From: Bubalus kerabau | Lineage: Eukaryota > Chordata > Mammalia > Artiodactyla > Bovidae | NCBI RefSeq assembly: GCF_029407905.1 | Contig: NC_073637.1 | Span: 59,582,501-59,646,500, forward strand | Direction of reading: 5' to 3' | DNA: 64,000 bases | In this document: positions 1-11,951 of the stretch, in pieces | Layout: every line of letters begins with the position of its first letter | Numbering within the stretch: the first letter of the stretch is position 1 | Notes under the pieces: generated by a model | What the model saw: the letters and a program-made list of their open reading frames with translations, nothing else | The model's database searches: none | Told to the model about the DNA's origin: nothing | Made by a program: the position numbers and the translations under genes

Positions 1-1215
1 TCTGGCAGCACCTTGAAGGCAGGAAGAAGGTTTCGACCCCTTTATATCTTCAGCTTATAGCACAAAGCCTAGGCATATAAGGTATTATGTATGTATTTCT
101 TGAATTAAAAATCATGTGAGCAAAAAATTTTTATAAAATTAAAGTAACTAAATGTGTCTGGTGTACTTGCCATTCACACTGGTCTGTGGTCGCATTTTCA
201 TTTTCTGTGGGCATATCTCAATTCTCGCAGACATCTGTCTTCTCTTTGTTTTTGGTTTCGCTGCTGTTGCTGTTTACTTGCTAGTTTCTAAAATGCAAGT
301 GTCTAGCCATAAGAAGGGGCAGGATTAGTACAGACACTGAATCTTGAAGCTCCAGAAATGTGTCCTCTGCAGTCTCACCCCAGCCTTCCTATCCCCGTGT
401 CCTGGACCACCTCCAGCTTGGCTTGACTCCTGGGTGACATGGCTCCCAGAACCCCCTCTCCTTGGCAGACTCCTGCGGGCTTCCAGATACAAGGGCAGCA
501 TCTTGCAGATCATCCCCAGATCTACCTTTCTAAGCCAACCTTCCTACTCCTCCTGTCCAGACCTATACTTATAAGCTTTCAGATGTTTTTGCCCACATAT
601 TTCACGGCCTGCAAACCTATCATCATAGAGACAAACATAACACTTGCTTTAGCCCCCTAGGCTGTGCTATCTTATTTGTCTTCATTGGCAGTAAGACAGT
701 CACACTTTTGCAATTCTCACAGGCAGCCAAAGTGAGGATCATCGTAAATATTTCTCTTGGTTCATTTTCATCTTCTGTATTTTGTCCATAGTATTTACAA
801 CATGTCCACACTTACTAGAAAAGAAGAAATCCATGCTTTGCTAATCATATAGAGGAATTACAATAATGCCTCCCCTTTCTTTTGTCCATTTAATTTATAC
901 TGATTTTTATGTTCACACTAATGTGGTTGTCAAAGATTCTAACATGATTAACGTGTAGAGACACACACCGTTTCTCTGCAGAATATTACAAGCTCTTAAA
1001 AAATGAATGTCTTCAAAGATGCCACATGTGTCTCCTTATTTGCACTCTTTGTCTTCCTCCGCCTAACTCCTGCAGTCAAGATAGAAACTGGCTTCCCTTC
1101 AGCCCTTTTATTCTCTTTCATTACCTCTATACTTTCTATAATGACATCCTGAAACCTGGTGCAATCATTTCTTCAAAGAAGATCAAGAATTGACTATAGT
1201 GGCCTACTTGCTCCA
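1..1215. other. Unique AT-rich DNA, no gene seen
   Basis: No recognisable exon, RNA gene or repeat. Short open frames around 344-660 overlap each other on both strands, have no homology I recognise and no consistent splice context, so I treat them as chance. A C-rich, pyrimidine-biased stretch lies at about 360-560. Confidence 0.6.
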
Positions 1216-1970
1216 AACTATGCAATGACACTTATGGCAGAAAGTGAAGAAGAACTAAAGAGCCTCTTGATGAAAGTGAAACAGGAGAGTGAAAAAGTTG
1301 GCTTAAAACTCAGCATTCAGAAAACTAATCATGGCATCTTGTCCCATCACTTCATGGCAGATAGATGGGGAAACAATGGAAACAGAGACTTTATTTGGGG
1401 GGCTCCAAAATCACTGCAGATGGTGACTGCAGCCATGAAATTAAAAGATGCTTGCTCCTTGGAAGAAAAGTTATGACCAACCTAGACAGCATATTAAAAA
1501 GCAGAGACTACTTTGCCAACAAAGGTCCAGCTAGTCAAAGCTATGGTTCTTCTAGTCGTCATGTATGGATGTGAGAGTTGGACTATAAAGAAAGCTGAGC
1601 ACTGAAGAATTGATGCTTTCGAACTGTGGTGTTGGAGAAAACGCTTGAGAGTCTTTGGACTGCAAGGAGATCCAACCAGTCCATCCTAAAGGAAATCAGT
1701 CCTGAATATTCATTGGAAGGACTGATGCTGAAGCTGAAACTCCAATACTTTGTCTACCCGATGAGAACTGACTCATTAGAAAAGACCCTGATGCTGGGAA
1801 AGATTGAAGGCAGGAGGAGAAGGAGATGACAGAAGAAAAGATGGTTGAATGACATCACTGACTTGATGGACATAAGTTTGAGTGAGCTCTGGGGGATGGT
1901 AAAGGACAGGGAGGCCTGGCGTGCCGCCATCCATGGAGTTGCAAAAAGTGGGACTGAGTGACTAAACAAC
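1216..1970 (+). mobile_element. BovB (RTE) LINE, 5'-truncated 3' end
   Basis: The translation carries the region just after the reverse transcriptase YADD motif (LMAESEEELKSLLMKVK) followed by the conserved BovB C-terminal region, now broken by several shifts and stops. It ends in the BovB tail shared with Bov-tA and BOV-A2 (ccatggagttgcaaaaagtg, gactgagtgac). The 5' boundary near 1216 is where similarity to other BovB copies in the window begins. No clean target-site duplication was found. It is an old, dead copy. Confidence 0.93.
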
Positions 1971-3266
1971 ACTTGAAAAACCAATCTTAAAATGATTGGG
2001 AAGCATGTTAATTATTTCCAACCTGTTATTAATAATCAACCTAGATTAACCATCCCTATATTTAGCTGAAGTCTTTATTTAGATTCTGACTGAAACAGTC
2101 TTTAAATTCTGTGGGGATAAAAAAGAATCATGGACTGAACAGTCTAAAATGTTAGAATATCTTGACATAATGAGAAAATGAATTGTGACAAAAATAGTTT
2201 TCCTTCCTATTTCCTTTTGTGTCCTGGCATCTCTCATGATCTTTGATGCATAACAAGTGCTAAATAAAGATTTGTAGAATGAATAAATTAATGTAAACAC
2301 GATACATAAAAAGCTGTAGCATGTGTTCCTACCAATTCCACAGTATGCAGTGTTCTCAATAAAATACGCTATAGTTTAATTTCTGAGTTTTGGAAACAAC
2401 CCTGAAGATGCAGCCAGAATACATCATTTAAACTATGTTTTGAAAATATCACTAATTTATGTTTCATTTTAGAAGAATGGAATTTCTAATTTATTTCCCA
2501 GAGTCTTGTAAAAGGGTGGTATTGATTATGATGCTCTATTTATACTTTGGAATCTCTCTAAGGTTTAAATTCAGCTTGAAAGCAGGGTCATGAATCTGTT
2601 CCTGAGTAAGTGTGAGGCAAAGTCGCTATAATCAGATAACTTTAGTATTCACAGTAAAAAATAAAAATAACACTGAAGTCATTTTAGGTAGACAGTTTGA
2701 GATGGCTCCCCTGAGTGCCCTTAAGTAATTTTACATTCTGAGATCCCCGAAACCTTGATTGATGCATTGATAAATGGTTTCTTCTGTTTTAGATAACAAA
2801 GCACCAATGACTAAAACTAAAGCCAAGTTTTGCCTTTAAAAGATATTCTCCAGTGAATGTCAAGCTATATCAAAGCTTGAGTCACACTGCAGTGCATATC
2901 ATGAATATTGTGCTGATCATAAATTTCAACTCTAAGTCCAGATCTTATAATGACAAGTCTGCTATCAAACAGTTATATTGTGGGTGAGAACTCTCTGAAG
3001 ACTGACAGCAGGGATTACAAGGTCAGCCTTGGCTCCAGTGAATTCCATAAACTTGTGAATAAGAAGTCCTTATTTCTTCAGGATTTTAAGTGTCATGATA
3101 AGGAATGGAATATGTCAATAGCCTTGAATCTGTAGGTTTCCTGTCTTAGGTGTCTGGATTTGATCACATCTCAGGTAATAGTTTTGCCTTATAATTATTT
3201 AAGGTGAATCATTTGGAGACGTGGATGGCTACAGTGACTCAGTAACATTTGAAGTTAGTTGGAGCT
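1971..3266. other. Mostly unique DNA with a possible L2/MIR-type 3' end
   Basis: No gene seen. At about 2225-2300 the run cctggcat...aagtgctaaataaagatttgtagaatgaataaat resembles the 3' end typical of L2 (a 'gtgctcaataaatatttgttgaatgaatga' type ending), but it is short and diverged. A 61-codon frame at 2950-3135 has no recognisable features. Confidence 0.45.
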
Positions 3267-3559
3267 CAAGTGAATTCATTCGTTTTAATCCACTATTTTG
3301 ATTAATATGGTGGCGCCAGTGGTAAAGAATCCGCCTGCCAATGCAGGAGACATAAGAGATGTGGGTTCAATCCCTGGGTCCGGAAGATCCCCTGGAGAAG
3401 GTAATGGCAAAAGGACACTCCAGGATCCTTGCCTGAAAAATCCCATGGACAGAGGAGCCTGGTGGGCTGCAGTCCATGGGGTCGCAAAGAGTCAGACATG
3501 ACAGAAGCGACTTAGCACAAGTGAATTCATTAGATTCAATCTACTATTTTGATCGATAT
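3267..3559. repeat. 42-bp imperfect direct repeat flanking a Bov-tA
   Basis: Positions 3267-3308 and 3518-3559 align without gaps over 42 bases with 6 mismatches by eye (both begin caagtgaattcatt and contain ctattttgat). They flank the SINE exactly as a target-site duplication would, but are 2-4 times longer than the 7-16 bp duplications of the other SINEs here. Confidence 0.85.
3309..3517 (+). mobile_element. Bov-tA SINE
   Basis: The head shows a tRNA-Glu-like polymerase III promoter: A-box-like ggcgccagtggtaaagaa and B-box-like gggttcaatccctgg. The BovA body follows (ccactccagg..., cccatggacagaggagcc, gtccatggggtcgcaaagag) and it ends in gacttagcac. It is bounded by an unusually long imperfect direct repeat, annotated separately. 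It is a nonautonomous SINE presumably mobilised by BovB. Confidence 0.95.
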
Positions 3560-3582
3560 CAGTCCTAGAGTAACTAGAAAGA

Positions 3583-3703
3583 CTCCTGGAGTAGGAAATG
3601 GTAACCCACTCCAGCATTCTTGCCTGGAAAATCCCATGGATAGAGGAGCCTGGTGGGCTACTGTCCATGGGGTTGCAAAGAGTGGGACATTGACTGAGCG
3701 AGT
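3583..3703 (+). mobile_element. Bov-tA/BovA body fragment, head missing
   Basis: Starts within the BovA body (ctcctggagtaggaaatgg) and carries acccactccagcattcttgcc, cccatggatagaggagcc and gtccatggggttgcaaagag. The tRNA-like head is absent, so it is a 5'-truncated copy only about 25 bp after the second copy of the long direct repeat. Confidence 0.9.
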
Positions 3704-6700
3704 ACATACTGCAGAATAACCCATCGCAAGGTGGTCGATTTGGAGCACTTCCTTGATTGTTCATCTTACTATCAATGATTGTTTGCTTCCAACTGTTCTT
3801 TCAAAAGTGAGCTTTAGCTGATCCTGAACATCCAATCTAATCCAGATTGCAATAAGGAAATACACAAAAGCTTTCTCTGCCTCAGTTCTCTCGTTAAGAA
3901 ACTAGACTTTCTCTCACTACAAATGCCATTATCCAGAACCTAAGTGTAGCGGGATCCACAGCCACTTGAGTGGCGTCCTCCTTGGCCTGTGCGGCTGACT
4001 CAGCCTCACCCATTGGCCCACGTACTCCATCCTTCTTGTCTCTGTGCCCTCTGCCTTCAGTGCCGTAACTTTTCTGACAGTCTCCGCTCCAGGGGGCCAA
4101 TCCCTTTATTTTCAGTTTCCTGACCCTTTTAGCTATTTGTATTACTCTTTATTTCATGTGTCACTGGCCTGTCTCTCATTCTCAAACAGGCAGAAACAAT
4201 GTGGGTTTTTTTCCTGGCATTTCACCCAGAGCCAGCTGCAATACTCAGTGTACAGTAGATACTCCAGATGAGTGAAGGGGCATCAGTGCAATTTGGGAAA
4301 ACCTTTCAATAGCTTATCATACCTCTTCAAAACTCTTTTTTTTTTTTTTTTTGGTTAACCCTTCAAACCAACTTTGAGGCTACTTGAAAACAAACAGTAA
4401 CGTGAATTATTATGTTTACATCCTCCCGCTCTCCTTTCATCATTCACAAGAGGAAACTTTCTGGAAGTATATTGCCCAAGTGTAGGCACATGGAGAAAAA
4501 AGGAAGAAATTCAGGAGGAAAGACTCATCCTCACGCTAATGATTTGGGATTGGTCTTATTGATTAATGGTCATAATTTGTTATGTAGTGCTGATATTAAA
4601 AGAGATTGTTTAGTTAAGACACCTAGTTTAAAATAAGTTATTCTGTTGATACGGTTGTGAAAGTAAGAAGCTGGGAAATTGTGCCTATTTAGTGCTATGG
4701 GTTAGACTTTTCTACCTTAATCATTTCTGAAATAATCTTAATGTGTGGAAGGCTAGTTGCTCTTCTGTAAGTCTGATACTATTGTTTCTTAGAGCTGGTA
4801 GCAAAGCAGAAGCAGGCTATTGAAGTAAGTGAAGCTGAAAGCAAATGCTTCAGCACCACACCTGTTAATGACTGAAATGAAAGGCCAATTCAAACACTGC
4901 TGGTCGTCAAAAACTGCTTGTGTTACCACAAATTCACTTATGACTCTCTTGGGAGCATCACTGCTGTGAAACCTATAGAATTAGAAACCACCCCCAAATT
5001 CTGCTCAGCAGAGAATGCAAACATTTCACTCAAATGGCACTCTTTTGTCAAATGAGCAGCGGCAGGGAAATTGATGAGGGTGCTAATTATTCTTGAAAGA
5101 GCCAGAGAGGAGTGGAGAACACTCAAAGACTTCACAGTGAAGCTGGGAGTAAGGGGATGAATTTCTCCAAACTTTAAAAGGCATCAAATCCGCAAACAGG
5201 GATGTGAATTAGAAACAGGTCTCCTCCTGTATTGCTACCCTGACATTTCCCTTGTGGATTAAGGCAGTTGGAGTATAAATTTTTGAAAATTGTGAAATTT
5301 TCCCTTCTTTCTAACACTGAATTCCTATGCATAAAAGAAGGATATAGATCATAACTGCTTTGACTGATCTTTTGTCTTTTGGGGTTTTATAAAAATTAAT
5401 GTTCTTTCTTTCCCCTACATACCAAAAAGGAACACCATGGTAGTTCAAATGGTGAAGGATTTCAGAGAAAGGCTCAGCTACTCATTATTTAAGCTAATTA
5501 TGCAAATATGAAATTATCCTGGACTTTCAAAAAGCCAAGTAGAATTTGGTTTTTAACACAGAGATGCATCAAAGTTGCAAATCAAAAATTTCAAGAAGAG
5601 CTAGAGCAAATTCTTTGACTTAATACATTAAAAAAAATTAGCAGCTATTTTAATCTCCATGCAAGGGAAAACAAAATATCCTAATTATCTTCTGCATGCC
5701 TCTTCAGATAATAAAGAAGATACTAGGAAGCAAGGACCTGAAGAAGAGAAATACTTTGGGAGAGCAGGAACACATTGCCAAAAGAGGAGACCTTGGGTTC
5801 ACTCCCCTTATATGTATTTGCATTTTCAATTAGACATGGTTAAATATTGAGAATCTTCCAAGCCTAGAGAAATGTGAAATTTTATTCTTGGGAAATCAAG
5901 TGGCATGACTGGTGTTAAGGATAGAAAAGATCTAAATGTATACCAGAGAAGGATGAGTCGCTTGATATCCCAAAAACATATCAGTGAGATAGCAACAGAT
6001 TTTCAGTGCAAGTTTACCATTTACTGAGCACTGTTGTAGATCTGATGACAACGTGTACTCATCTTTAAATTGTTTATTACTCATTAGTAGCATAAGAAAC
6101 TTGTGGCAATCTTATGAGAACCTGTTTATTTTAAGATACAGCATAGAGAAAGATGTCATGTGAAAGTATGAAGTTAGGAAAACCGATTCTCCATGCTGAC
6201 AGGGAGAAGAAAACTTACGGTAATTAAATATGCACAGTTACTTGCTTTGCCTAATTGTAGAAACATTCCTACTGGCTAAAGTATGCTTTCCTGCTTTTGA
6301 ATTGACCCTGAAGTCTTTCATTATTAATTTAATGGGGAGCATAAGCAATCCTGAGAAGTCCTCCCGTTTCTCACCTTCTGTGTCACCTCTCGACAATCAC
6401 AAAGGGTGGTTGGTAGCATCAGACTCAGTTGAGCACAGTGACTTTAATTTCTTTCTTTTATCCACTTTAAAGTGTTTAGTCTACCATAGGAACTCAGACA
6501 GAGCCAGGTATACGCAGACAAAGGTATTGGTTATTAAAGGAAGCTATTACAAGGAATTGTGGTTGCATGACCCCATTTGAAGCGAGGAAATGTGTCCACT
6601 CAACTAGGACAGAAAAGACATGTTCTTCCCAGAGGTTTGCCAAAGCTTGTTTTAGGCCAATACATTCGATCTCCATGATTTCCCACAACTGGGGCTATAG

Positions 6701-7207
6701 TTCAATAAAGTGGAGTAACACTGTCCTTGGTTTCTGAAAATAAATACAAACTATGGGCACCATCTGGACATGCAGGTGCAACTGAGAATCTTGTTCACCC
6801 TGTGCCCATTAAGCCAGGACAGCATGTTCTGTCCAAGGATGCCCAGATCGTGGCTTCAGAGATGCTGCCAAAGGAAGGGAACCTTTTTCCAGGCAGGATG
6901 GGTTATTCAAGGGGCTTGTAAATGTTCTGTGGTTATTCAGTTTTACAACCACTATGTCTGGATTACAGGAAATTATTCTAAACTAGGGCAGAAAGCCTAT
7001 ATTAGAAGCAATCCAAATAGCTTCAGAATAAGGATAGGGACTCAAATATTTAAAGAGGTTTTGTCTTTTTGTCTCGTTTTGTTTTTTTACTAGAAAGTTG
7101 CTAGATTGGCCAAGCCAAAGCCCATAAAACAGTAGGGTGTGACCACTGTCTCAGGCAGATTATTGATTGCTAACATTTTTAAAAAATCTTACATTATATT
7201 TATTCTG
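3704..7207. other. Long unique AT-rich interval
   Basis: No recognisable gene. It contains a T17 tract at 4336-4352. A weak MIR-like minus-strand trace lies around 6000-6160 (tttactgagcac... cttatgagaacctg...). Homeobox-type TAATTA next to an ATGCAAAT octamer occurs at about 5495-5507. Open frames such as 116 codons at 6230-6580 and 107 codons at 6770-7093 have no recognised domain and lie in AT-rich DNA, where such frames occur by chance. Confidence 0.55.
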
Positions 7208-7218
7208 TTGAAAAGTAT

Positions 7219-7404
7219 GTGCTTAGTCATATCTGACGCTTTGTGACCCTATGGATTGTAGCCAGCCAGGCTCCTCTGTCCATGGGATTTTCCAGGCAAG
7301 AATCCTGGAGTGGGTTGCCATTTCCTTCTCCAGGGGATCTTCCCAGCCGAGGGACTGAACTTGCATCTCCTGCATTGGCAGGCGAATTCTTTACCCCTAT
7401 GCCT
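7219..7404 (-). mobile_element. Bov-tA SINE with target-site duplication
   Basis: The reverse complement of the Bov-tA body and head is present: cgctttgtgaccctatgg, ccaggctcctctgtccatgg, tggagtgggttgccatttcc and the head-side tgcattggcagg...ttctttacc. It is flanked by perfect 11-bp duplications ttgaaaagtat at 7208-7218 and 7405-7415. Confidence 0.95.
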
Positions 7405-7415
7405 TTGAAAAGTAT

Positions 7416-9090
7416 ACTTGAAAGCTAATACATGTGTTGGGCTTCTTTTTTTCCCCCAGCTGTGTCTAAAGCAGGAAATGATAGATTGTTCTCTATTTCC
7501 TCACATGTGAGAAAAGAATTGTCAAGCAAATAATTGGCTCAGAAAATTTCTGCCCAGTTTTGTGGGTTCAGGGGACCTTAGATACAGTGTAAGAAAGACT
7601 CAAAATGAGAGTAAAGAGAGGGTGGAAGGGCATGTCCTTCAAAGCCTTCCTGTGTGACATACTGGTTATACATTATCTCTCTTCTGTCATTTAGATCCTC
7701 CCCTCTTGTGTTTTCTTTCCCCTTCTTTGAACTTTGGGCAATAATCAAGCCTCCAGGCTGTGCTGCTGCTTAGAGGTCCCCAGAGGCATTGGGGGAGCTG
7801 GTAGGTTGAGACTGCCTGCCAGCCACCTCATACATTTGCTACGCTAGTCCACTCATCTCAAAACAGCCATGTTCTCAAGACTTTATAGAAGTCTTTATCA
7901 GAAGTCCTCTGATAGAAGAAGATTTTTCTTAAACAAGAATTTTGGAAATTTACAAAGCATTTCCTCATACAAACCACTTCAGAAGGATCCAGATTATTCA
8001 CAGCTTGTATATGATTACAAATGAAGTCTCCTCTCAGTAGGCAGTATCCCAGCTCCAGACCCGCACAAAGCAAAAATAGCACATGCTGTATGATTCCTCT
8101 TTTCTGAAAATGACTTCGCACCTTCACTGTAATAATATCCTCAAAAAATTCCAATGAGTCAAAATAACAAGAGCAAGGGGCTCCATTCCCTCTAACCATG
8201 GACTTGCTAAGTAGAGCTCTATTGGACTCCTTAAAAGGCTTGTGCAGTTTCTCTCCCAATAAGGTTCAAATAGACTGATGTGTAATTCCGAGTAATTTGC
8301 CAGCCCTTCTCCCTTTTTATCATAATATGGTTATGTTAATTATTGTCTTATCTTCAGGGATCTCATTTTGAGCTCAACTAAGTTGTGAAATTATCTATTG
8401 ACACTTCTCCAATTTCTACTCTAACTTCCTTTATCAGTGTTGGATGTATAATGTTTGGCTTGATGCCCTGTTAATTATAACATCTAATACTTGCAGAGTC
8501 CCAGCCAAAGTGTTCACACAGTCTGTTTGATATCCAGAGCAACTTAATCCCCACTTTAGGCAAATCTCTCTCCTCGCTGTCCACCGCTGATTTTGGGATG
8601 GGGAAATAATGATTGTTCTGCAATTTTTCCTACTTCTTTGGCTTTCATTACTCTCCTTTCAAAATTATGCTTCTTTCTCCCCCTTTTGTGAAATCAGTGT
8701 TTTCTATCACTATTTATTTATTGCATATAAAAGAATTCTGTAAACTAAAAGTTTGAGGAAAAAATGCATCCTTCTGCCTATCAAACCACAAAAATTTGTA
8801 TTGTCTTTGGAACTGTAGGTTACAGGAAATACAAGTTAAAACAATAATTTTATATAATTGGGCTTAACAACTTGGCAAAATAAAAAGGATAAATTATTGA
8901 TGAAGATATAATTGGTATACCCTTTCTAAGAAAAAGCTGGAAATATGTATGAAACATTTTTAAATACACATATGTTTTAAGTGGCTTTGCCTTAAAATTT
9001 TTTATCCTAAGGTTATTATTAAAATCATGGTCAAAAAGATTGATGAACAGATACATTACTGAACCATTACTTGTTTTATCTTTTTCATTA
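7416..9090. other. Unique interval; 133-codon minus-strand frame of unknown meaning
   Basis: No repeat recognised. The minus-strand open frame at 7858-8259 (133 codons) is one of the longer frames outside a repeat. It is rich in Cys, Phe and Lys, has no signal peptide, no domain I recognise and no evident splice or polyadenylation context. I treat it as a probable chance frame. Confidence 0.5.
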
Positions 9091-9289
9091 AAAAAATATT
9101 TTTAAAGTATAGCTGATTTACAATTTTGTATTAGTCTCTGCTGTGTAGCAAACTGATTCAGTTATACATATATCCACTCTTTTTTAGGTTCTTTTCTCAT
9201 ACACGTCACCACAGAGTATTATAGAGTTCCCTGTGCTATACAGTAGGTCCTTATTAGTTATCTATTTTATGTATAGTAGTGTGTATGTC

Positions 9290-9568
9290 CGGAGAAGGCA
9301 ATGGCACCCCACTCCAGTACTCTTGCCTGGAAAATCCCATGGATGGAGGAGCTTGGTAGGCTGCAGTCCATGGGGTTGCTGAGAGTCAGACATGATTGAG
9401 CAACTTCACTTTCACTTTTCACTTCCAAGCACTGGAAAAGGAAATGGCAACCCACTCCAGTGTTCTTGCCTGGAGAATCCCAGGGACGGGGGAGCCTGGT
9501 GGGCTGCCATCTATGGGGTCGCACAGAGTCGGACACAACTGAAGCGACTTAGCAGCAGCAGCAGCAGC
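9290..9568 (+). mobile_element. BOV-A2 SINE, first of a tandem pair
   Basis: Dimeric structure: first BovA monomer (ggagaaggcaatggcacccc to gagcaacttcac), the linker tttcacttttcactt, then a second monomer (ggaaatggcaacccactcc) ending in gaagcgacttagcagcagc with an (AGC)n tail. It is flanked by agtgtgtatgtc at 9278-9289 and 9569-9580. Confidence 0.96.
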
Positions 9569-9580
9569 AGTGTGTATGTC

Positions 9581-9859
9581 TAGAGAAGGCAATGGCACCC
9601 CACTCCAGTACTGTTGCCTGGAAAATCCCATGGACCAAGGAGCCTGGTGGGCTACAGTCCATGGGGTCACTAAGAGTCGGATACAACTGAGTGACTTCAC
9701 TTTCACTTTTCACTTTCATGCATTGGAGAGGGAAATGGCAACCCACTCCAGTGTTCTTGCCTGGAAAATCCCAGGGATGGGGGAGCCTGGTGGGCTGCCG
9801 TCTATGGGGTGGCACAGAGTCGGACACGACTGAAGTGACTTAGCAGTAGCAGCAACAGC
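9581..9859 (+). mobile_element. BOV-A2 SINE, second of a tandem pair
   Basis: A second complete BOV-A2 dimer in the same orientation immediately after the first, with its own substitutions (for example atggaccaaggagcc rather than atggatggaggagc). It is flanked by agtgtgtatgtc at 9569-9580 and 9860-9871, so the middle duplication is shared with the upstream SINE. The tail agcagtagcagcaacagc is more degenerate than in the first copy. Confidence 0.96.
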
Positions 9860-10384
9860 AGTGTGTATGTCAACCCCAATCTCCCAGTTTATTCCTCCCC
9901 CCTCCTTTCCCCCTGCTTGTGTTCTACAACTGTGACTCAATTTATGTTTCACAAATAAGTTCACTTTACCATTTTTTTAGACTCCACATATAAGCAATAT
10001 CATATGATATTTGTCTTTCTCTGACTTACTTCACTCAATATGACAGTCTCTATGTCCATCCATGTTGTTGCGATGGCATTATTTCATTCATTTTTTATGG
10101 CTGAGTAATATCCCATTGTGTATATATAAATACTATATCTTCTTTCTCCATTCCTCTGTCAATGGCTATTTAAGATGTGTCCATGTCCTGGCTATTGTAA
10201 ATAGCACAGCAATGAATATTGAGGTGCATGTATATTTTTGAATTATGATTTTCTCCAGATATATGCCTAGGAGTATGATTGCTGGATTATATCATAGCTC
10301 TATATTTTTAGTTTTCTAAGTAACGTCCATACTGTTCTCTACAGTGGCTATACCAATTTACATTCCCATGAACAGTGTAGGAGT

Positions 10385-10565
10385 AAACCATTAATTGTAA
10401 TCAAATGTTGTACAATGGGAGATTGATTAAGTAAACTGGCTACATTTATGGAATAAAATGTTATGTGGGCATTAAAAATTAGGTTTTATTGCAAAATTCT
10501 TATTCTTTTAAGTAAAAATTGAGCAGACTATAAAATTTTACATATGGAATAAAGATCTAACTGTA
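10385..10565 (+). mobile_element. Possible old L1 (L1M-type) 3' fragment
   Basis: The string gggagattgattaagtaaac...atggaataaaatgttatgtgggcattaaaaa resembles the 3' UTR of old mammalian L1s on the plus strand. It abuts the minus-strand L1 above. Strongly diverged and identified only by eye. Confidence 0.4.
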
Positions 10566-11522
10566 CATAATTTTTATTGAATTGAAAAATTTTGTATCTC
10601 TAAAGTTTTGATTTTCAAGTGTCAAGTGTGAGTTTTGCATACTCCTCTTACTTGCAGCTGCAGCTTTTAAAAACAAGTCGATCACTTCAGACTTCAAAAT
10701 GAGGCTAAATGAAATATGTCATATAACATAGTATCATAATATGCTTTTTTGAAAACAGATTATTAATGTTGCTCTAAAAATAGAAAGCTAAAATAAATTG
10801 TTCAAAGAAAAATATTTTCTGTTATTGAGTGGTTAGGTATAAATTTTTTTTTCCTTTTCAAAATTCTAAGGCGAAAACGTTTTGCATATTTGTTATCTTT
10901 CTACAACTAATTCACAAATTTATTAGCCAGGTCTGTAGGTGTTAATGTGTCCTAAAGACAGGCAGACAGAAGTTGCTCTCGGTTAATACTATGGCTGTCT
11001 TTAAAGCTGGCAAATTGCCAGCCCCATTCTAACATAACAGGTATAGTAATAAATAAACAATGGATCGTCAATAAAAATCTATTCGTTTCAACAGTTATTC
11101 AGTGAGCCTCTATTACATTTCTAACTTTGTCTCATATAGATAGGAAGAGATATAAGAATTATTGCGTTCTAAATTCAAGAACTAAGATTTTAACAAAGAA
11201 TAGGAAGTGGCACAAATGAGAACAGTAGTAATATCACAGACATATGTGAAGAGATGGCATAAAATTCAGAGGCATGACCAAAATCAGAGAAATAGTTAAA
11301 AGGGGTATCATAAAAAGGTGATTGGAAAAGCTGATTATTGTTGGTTGGGTCTGAGTAGACAGCAGGGAAGGTAAACGTACAGGACAGAGCACTGTACAGC
11401 AGTAATGGGCAGGGACAGAGACAATGGAAAACGGAGGGAGAGTCACTGCTCTGACTTAGCAGGTTGCTGTCAAAAGCTCAGTGAAGATCCGGTGTTGTCA
11501 GATCTTGGATTTCCCTGCCAGT
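10566..11522. other. Unique interval, no gene seen
   Basis: AT-rich, no open frame worth calling and no repeat recognised. The interval ends at the target site of the SINE fragment starting at 11530. Confidence 0.55.
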
Positions 11523-11529
11523 AGACAAA

Positions 11530-11642
11530 CACTCCAATGTTCTTGCCTGGAGAATTCCAGGGACGGGGGAGCCTGGTGGGCTGCCGTCTATGGGGTCGCA
11601 AAGAGTCGGACACGACTGAAGTGACTTAGCAGCAGCAGCAGC
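11530..11642 (+). mobile_element. BOV-A2 SINE, single 3' monomer
   Basis: Only the second monomer is present (actccaatgttcttgcctgg ... gggtcgcaaagagtcgg ... gacttagcagcagcagc). Perfect 7-bp duplications agacaaa lie at 11523-11529 and 11643-11649, so this is a 5'-truncated insertion rather than a later deletion. Confidence 0.93.
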
Positions 11643-11951
11643 AGACAAAGGGAAGTCGTGGCCAAGATAGCAAAGTCTGTTGATTCTATTCACCCAGCCC
11701 TAGCCCACAAATAGGTCAGGTTCCAATCAGAAAAGCCGAGCTCTAGGAATATAGATATAGATATAATTTATTATAAGAATTTGACCTTATGCAATTGTCA
11801 GAGCTGGTTACATAGTCTATTTGAAGCTGTTGTTTATTAACTTGTGTCTTTTGCTGGAAGCCAAAGTCTAGAAAACAAGTGGTTAAGAAGGGAGAATGGA
11901 CATGAATGGGGAACAAGGAAAAACTAGAGCCAGTAACATGAAAGCAGGAGG

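Larger units (their letters stand above)
9091..10381 (-). mobile_element. L1 LINE 3' end (host of two SINEs)
   Basis: Read on the minus strand this is an L1 3' UTR and ORF2 terminus. At 9105-9165 the reverse complement resembles an L1 3' end (acactaac-type run followed by attgtaaatcagctatac). The segment at 10050-10130 is the reverse of the ORF2-terminal region (ggctgagtaatatcccattg). The element is split by two BOV-A2 insertions between 9290 and 9859. It is 5'-truncated near 10381. Confidence 0.85.

Noticed and set aside
3309..3400. tRNA-like A and B boxes in SINE heads, considered as tRNA genes
   Set aside because: They are Bov-tA heads followed by the BovA body; no cloverleaf with an intact anticodon arm and no 3' acceptor end are evident.
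5500..5507. ATGCAAAT octamer near TAATTA, as an enhancer (others near 13250 and 33893)
   Set aside because: About two octamers are expected by chance in this length. No conservation or clustering can be shown from the sequence alone.
7858..8259. 133-codon minus-strand open frame outside recognised repeats
   Set aside because: No domain, codon or splice evidence. A frame of this size is expected by chance in 128 kb of strand-summed AT-rich DNA.
9267..9833. Several overlapping 63-95-codon frames with a recurring peptide (PWDSPGKNTGVGCHFLLQ type)
   Set aside because: The peptide is the antisense translation of BOV-A2 and recurs wherever that SINE occurs (24.5, 49.6, 50.4, 52.2 kb). It is not a gene family.
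9278..9871. Regularly spaced repeats resembling a CRISPR-like array
   Set aside because: The 12-bp repeats are target-site duplications of SINEs ~280 bp long, in a vertebrate genome.
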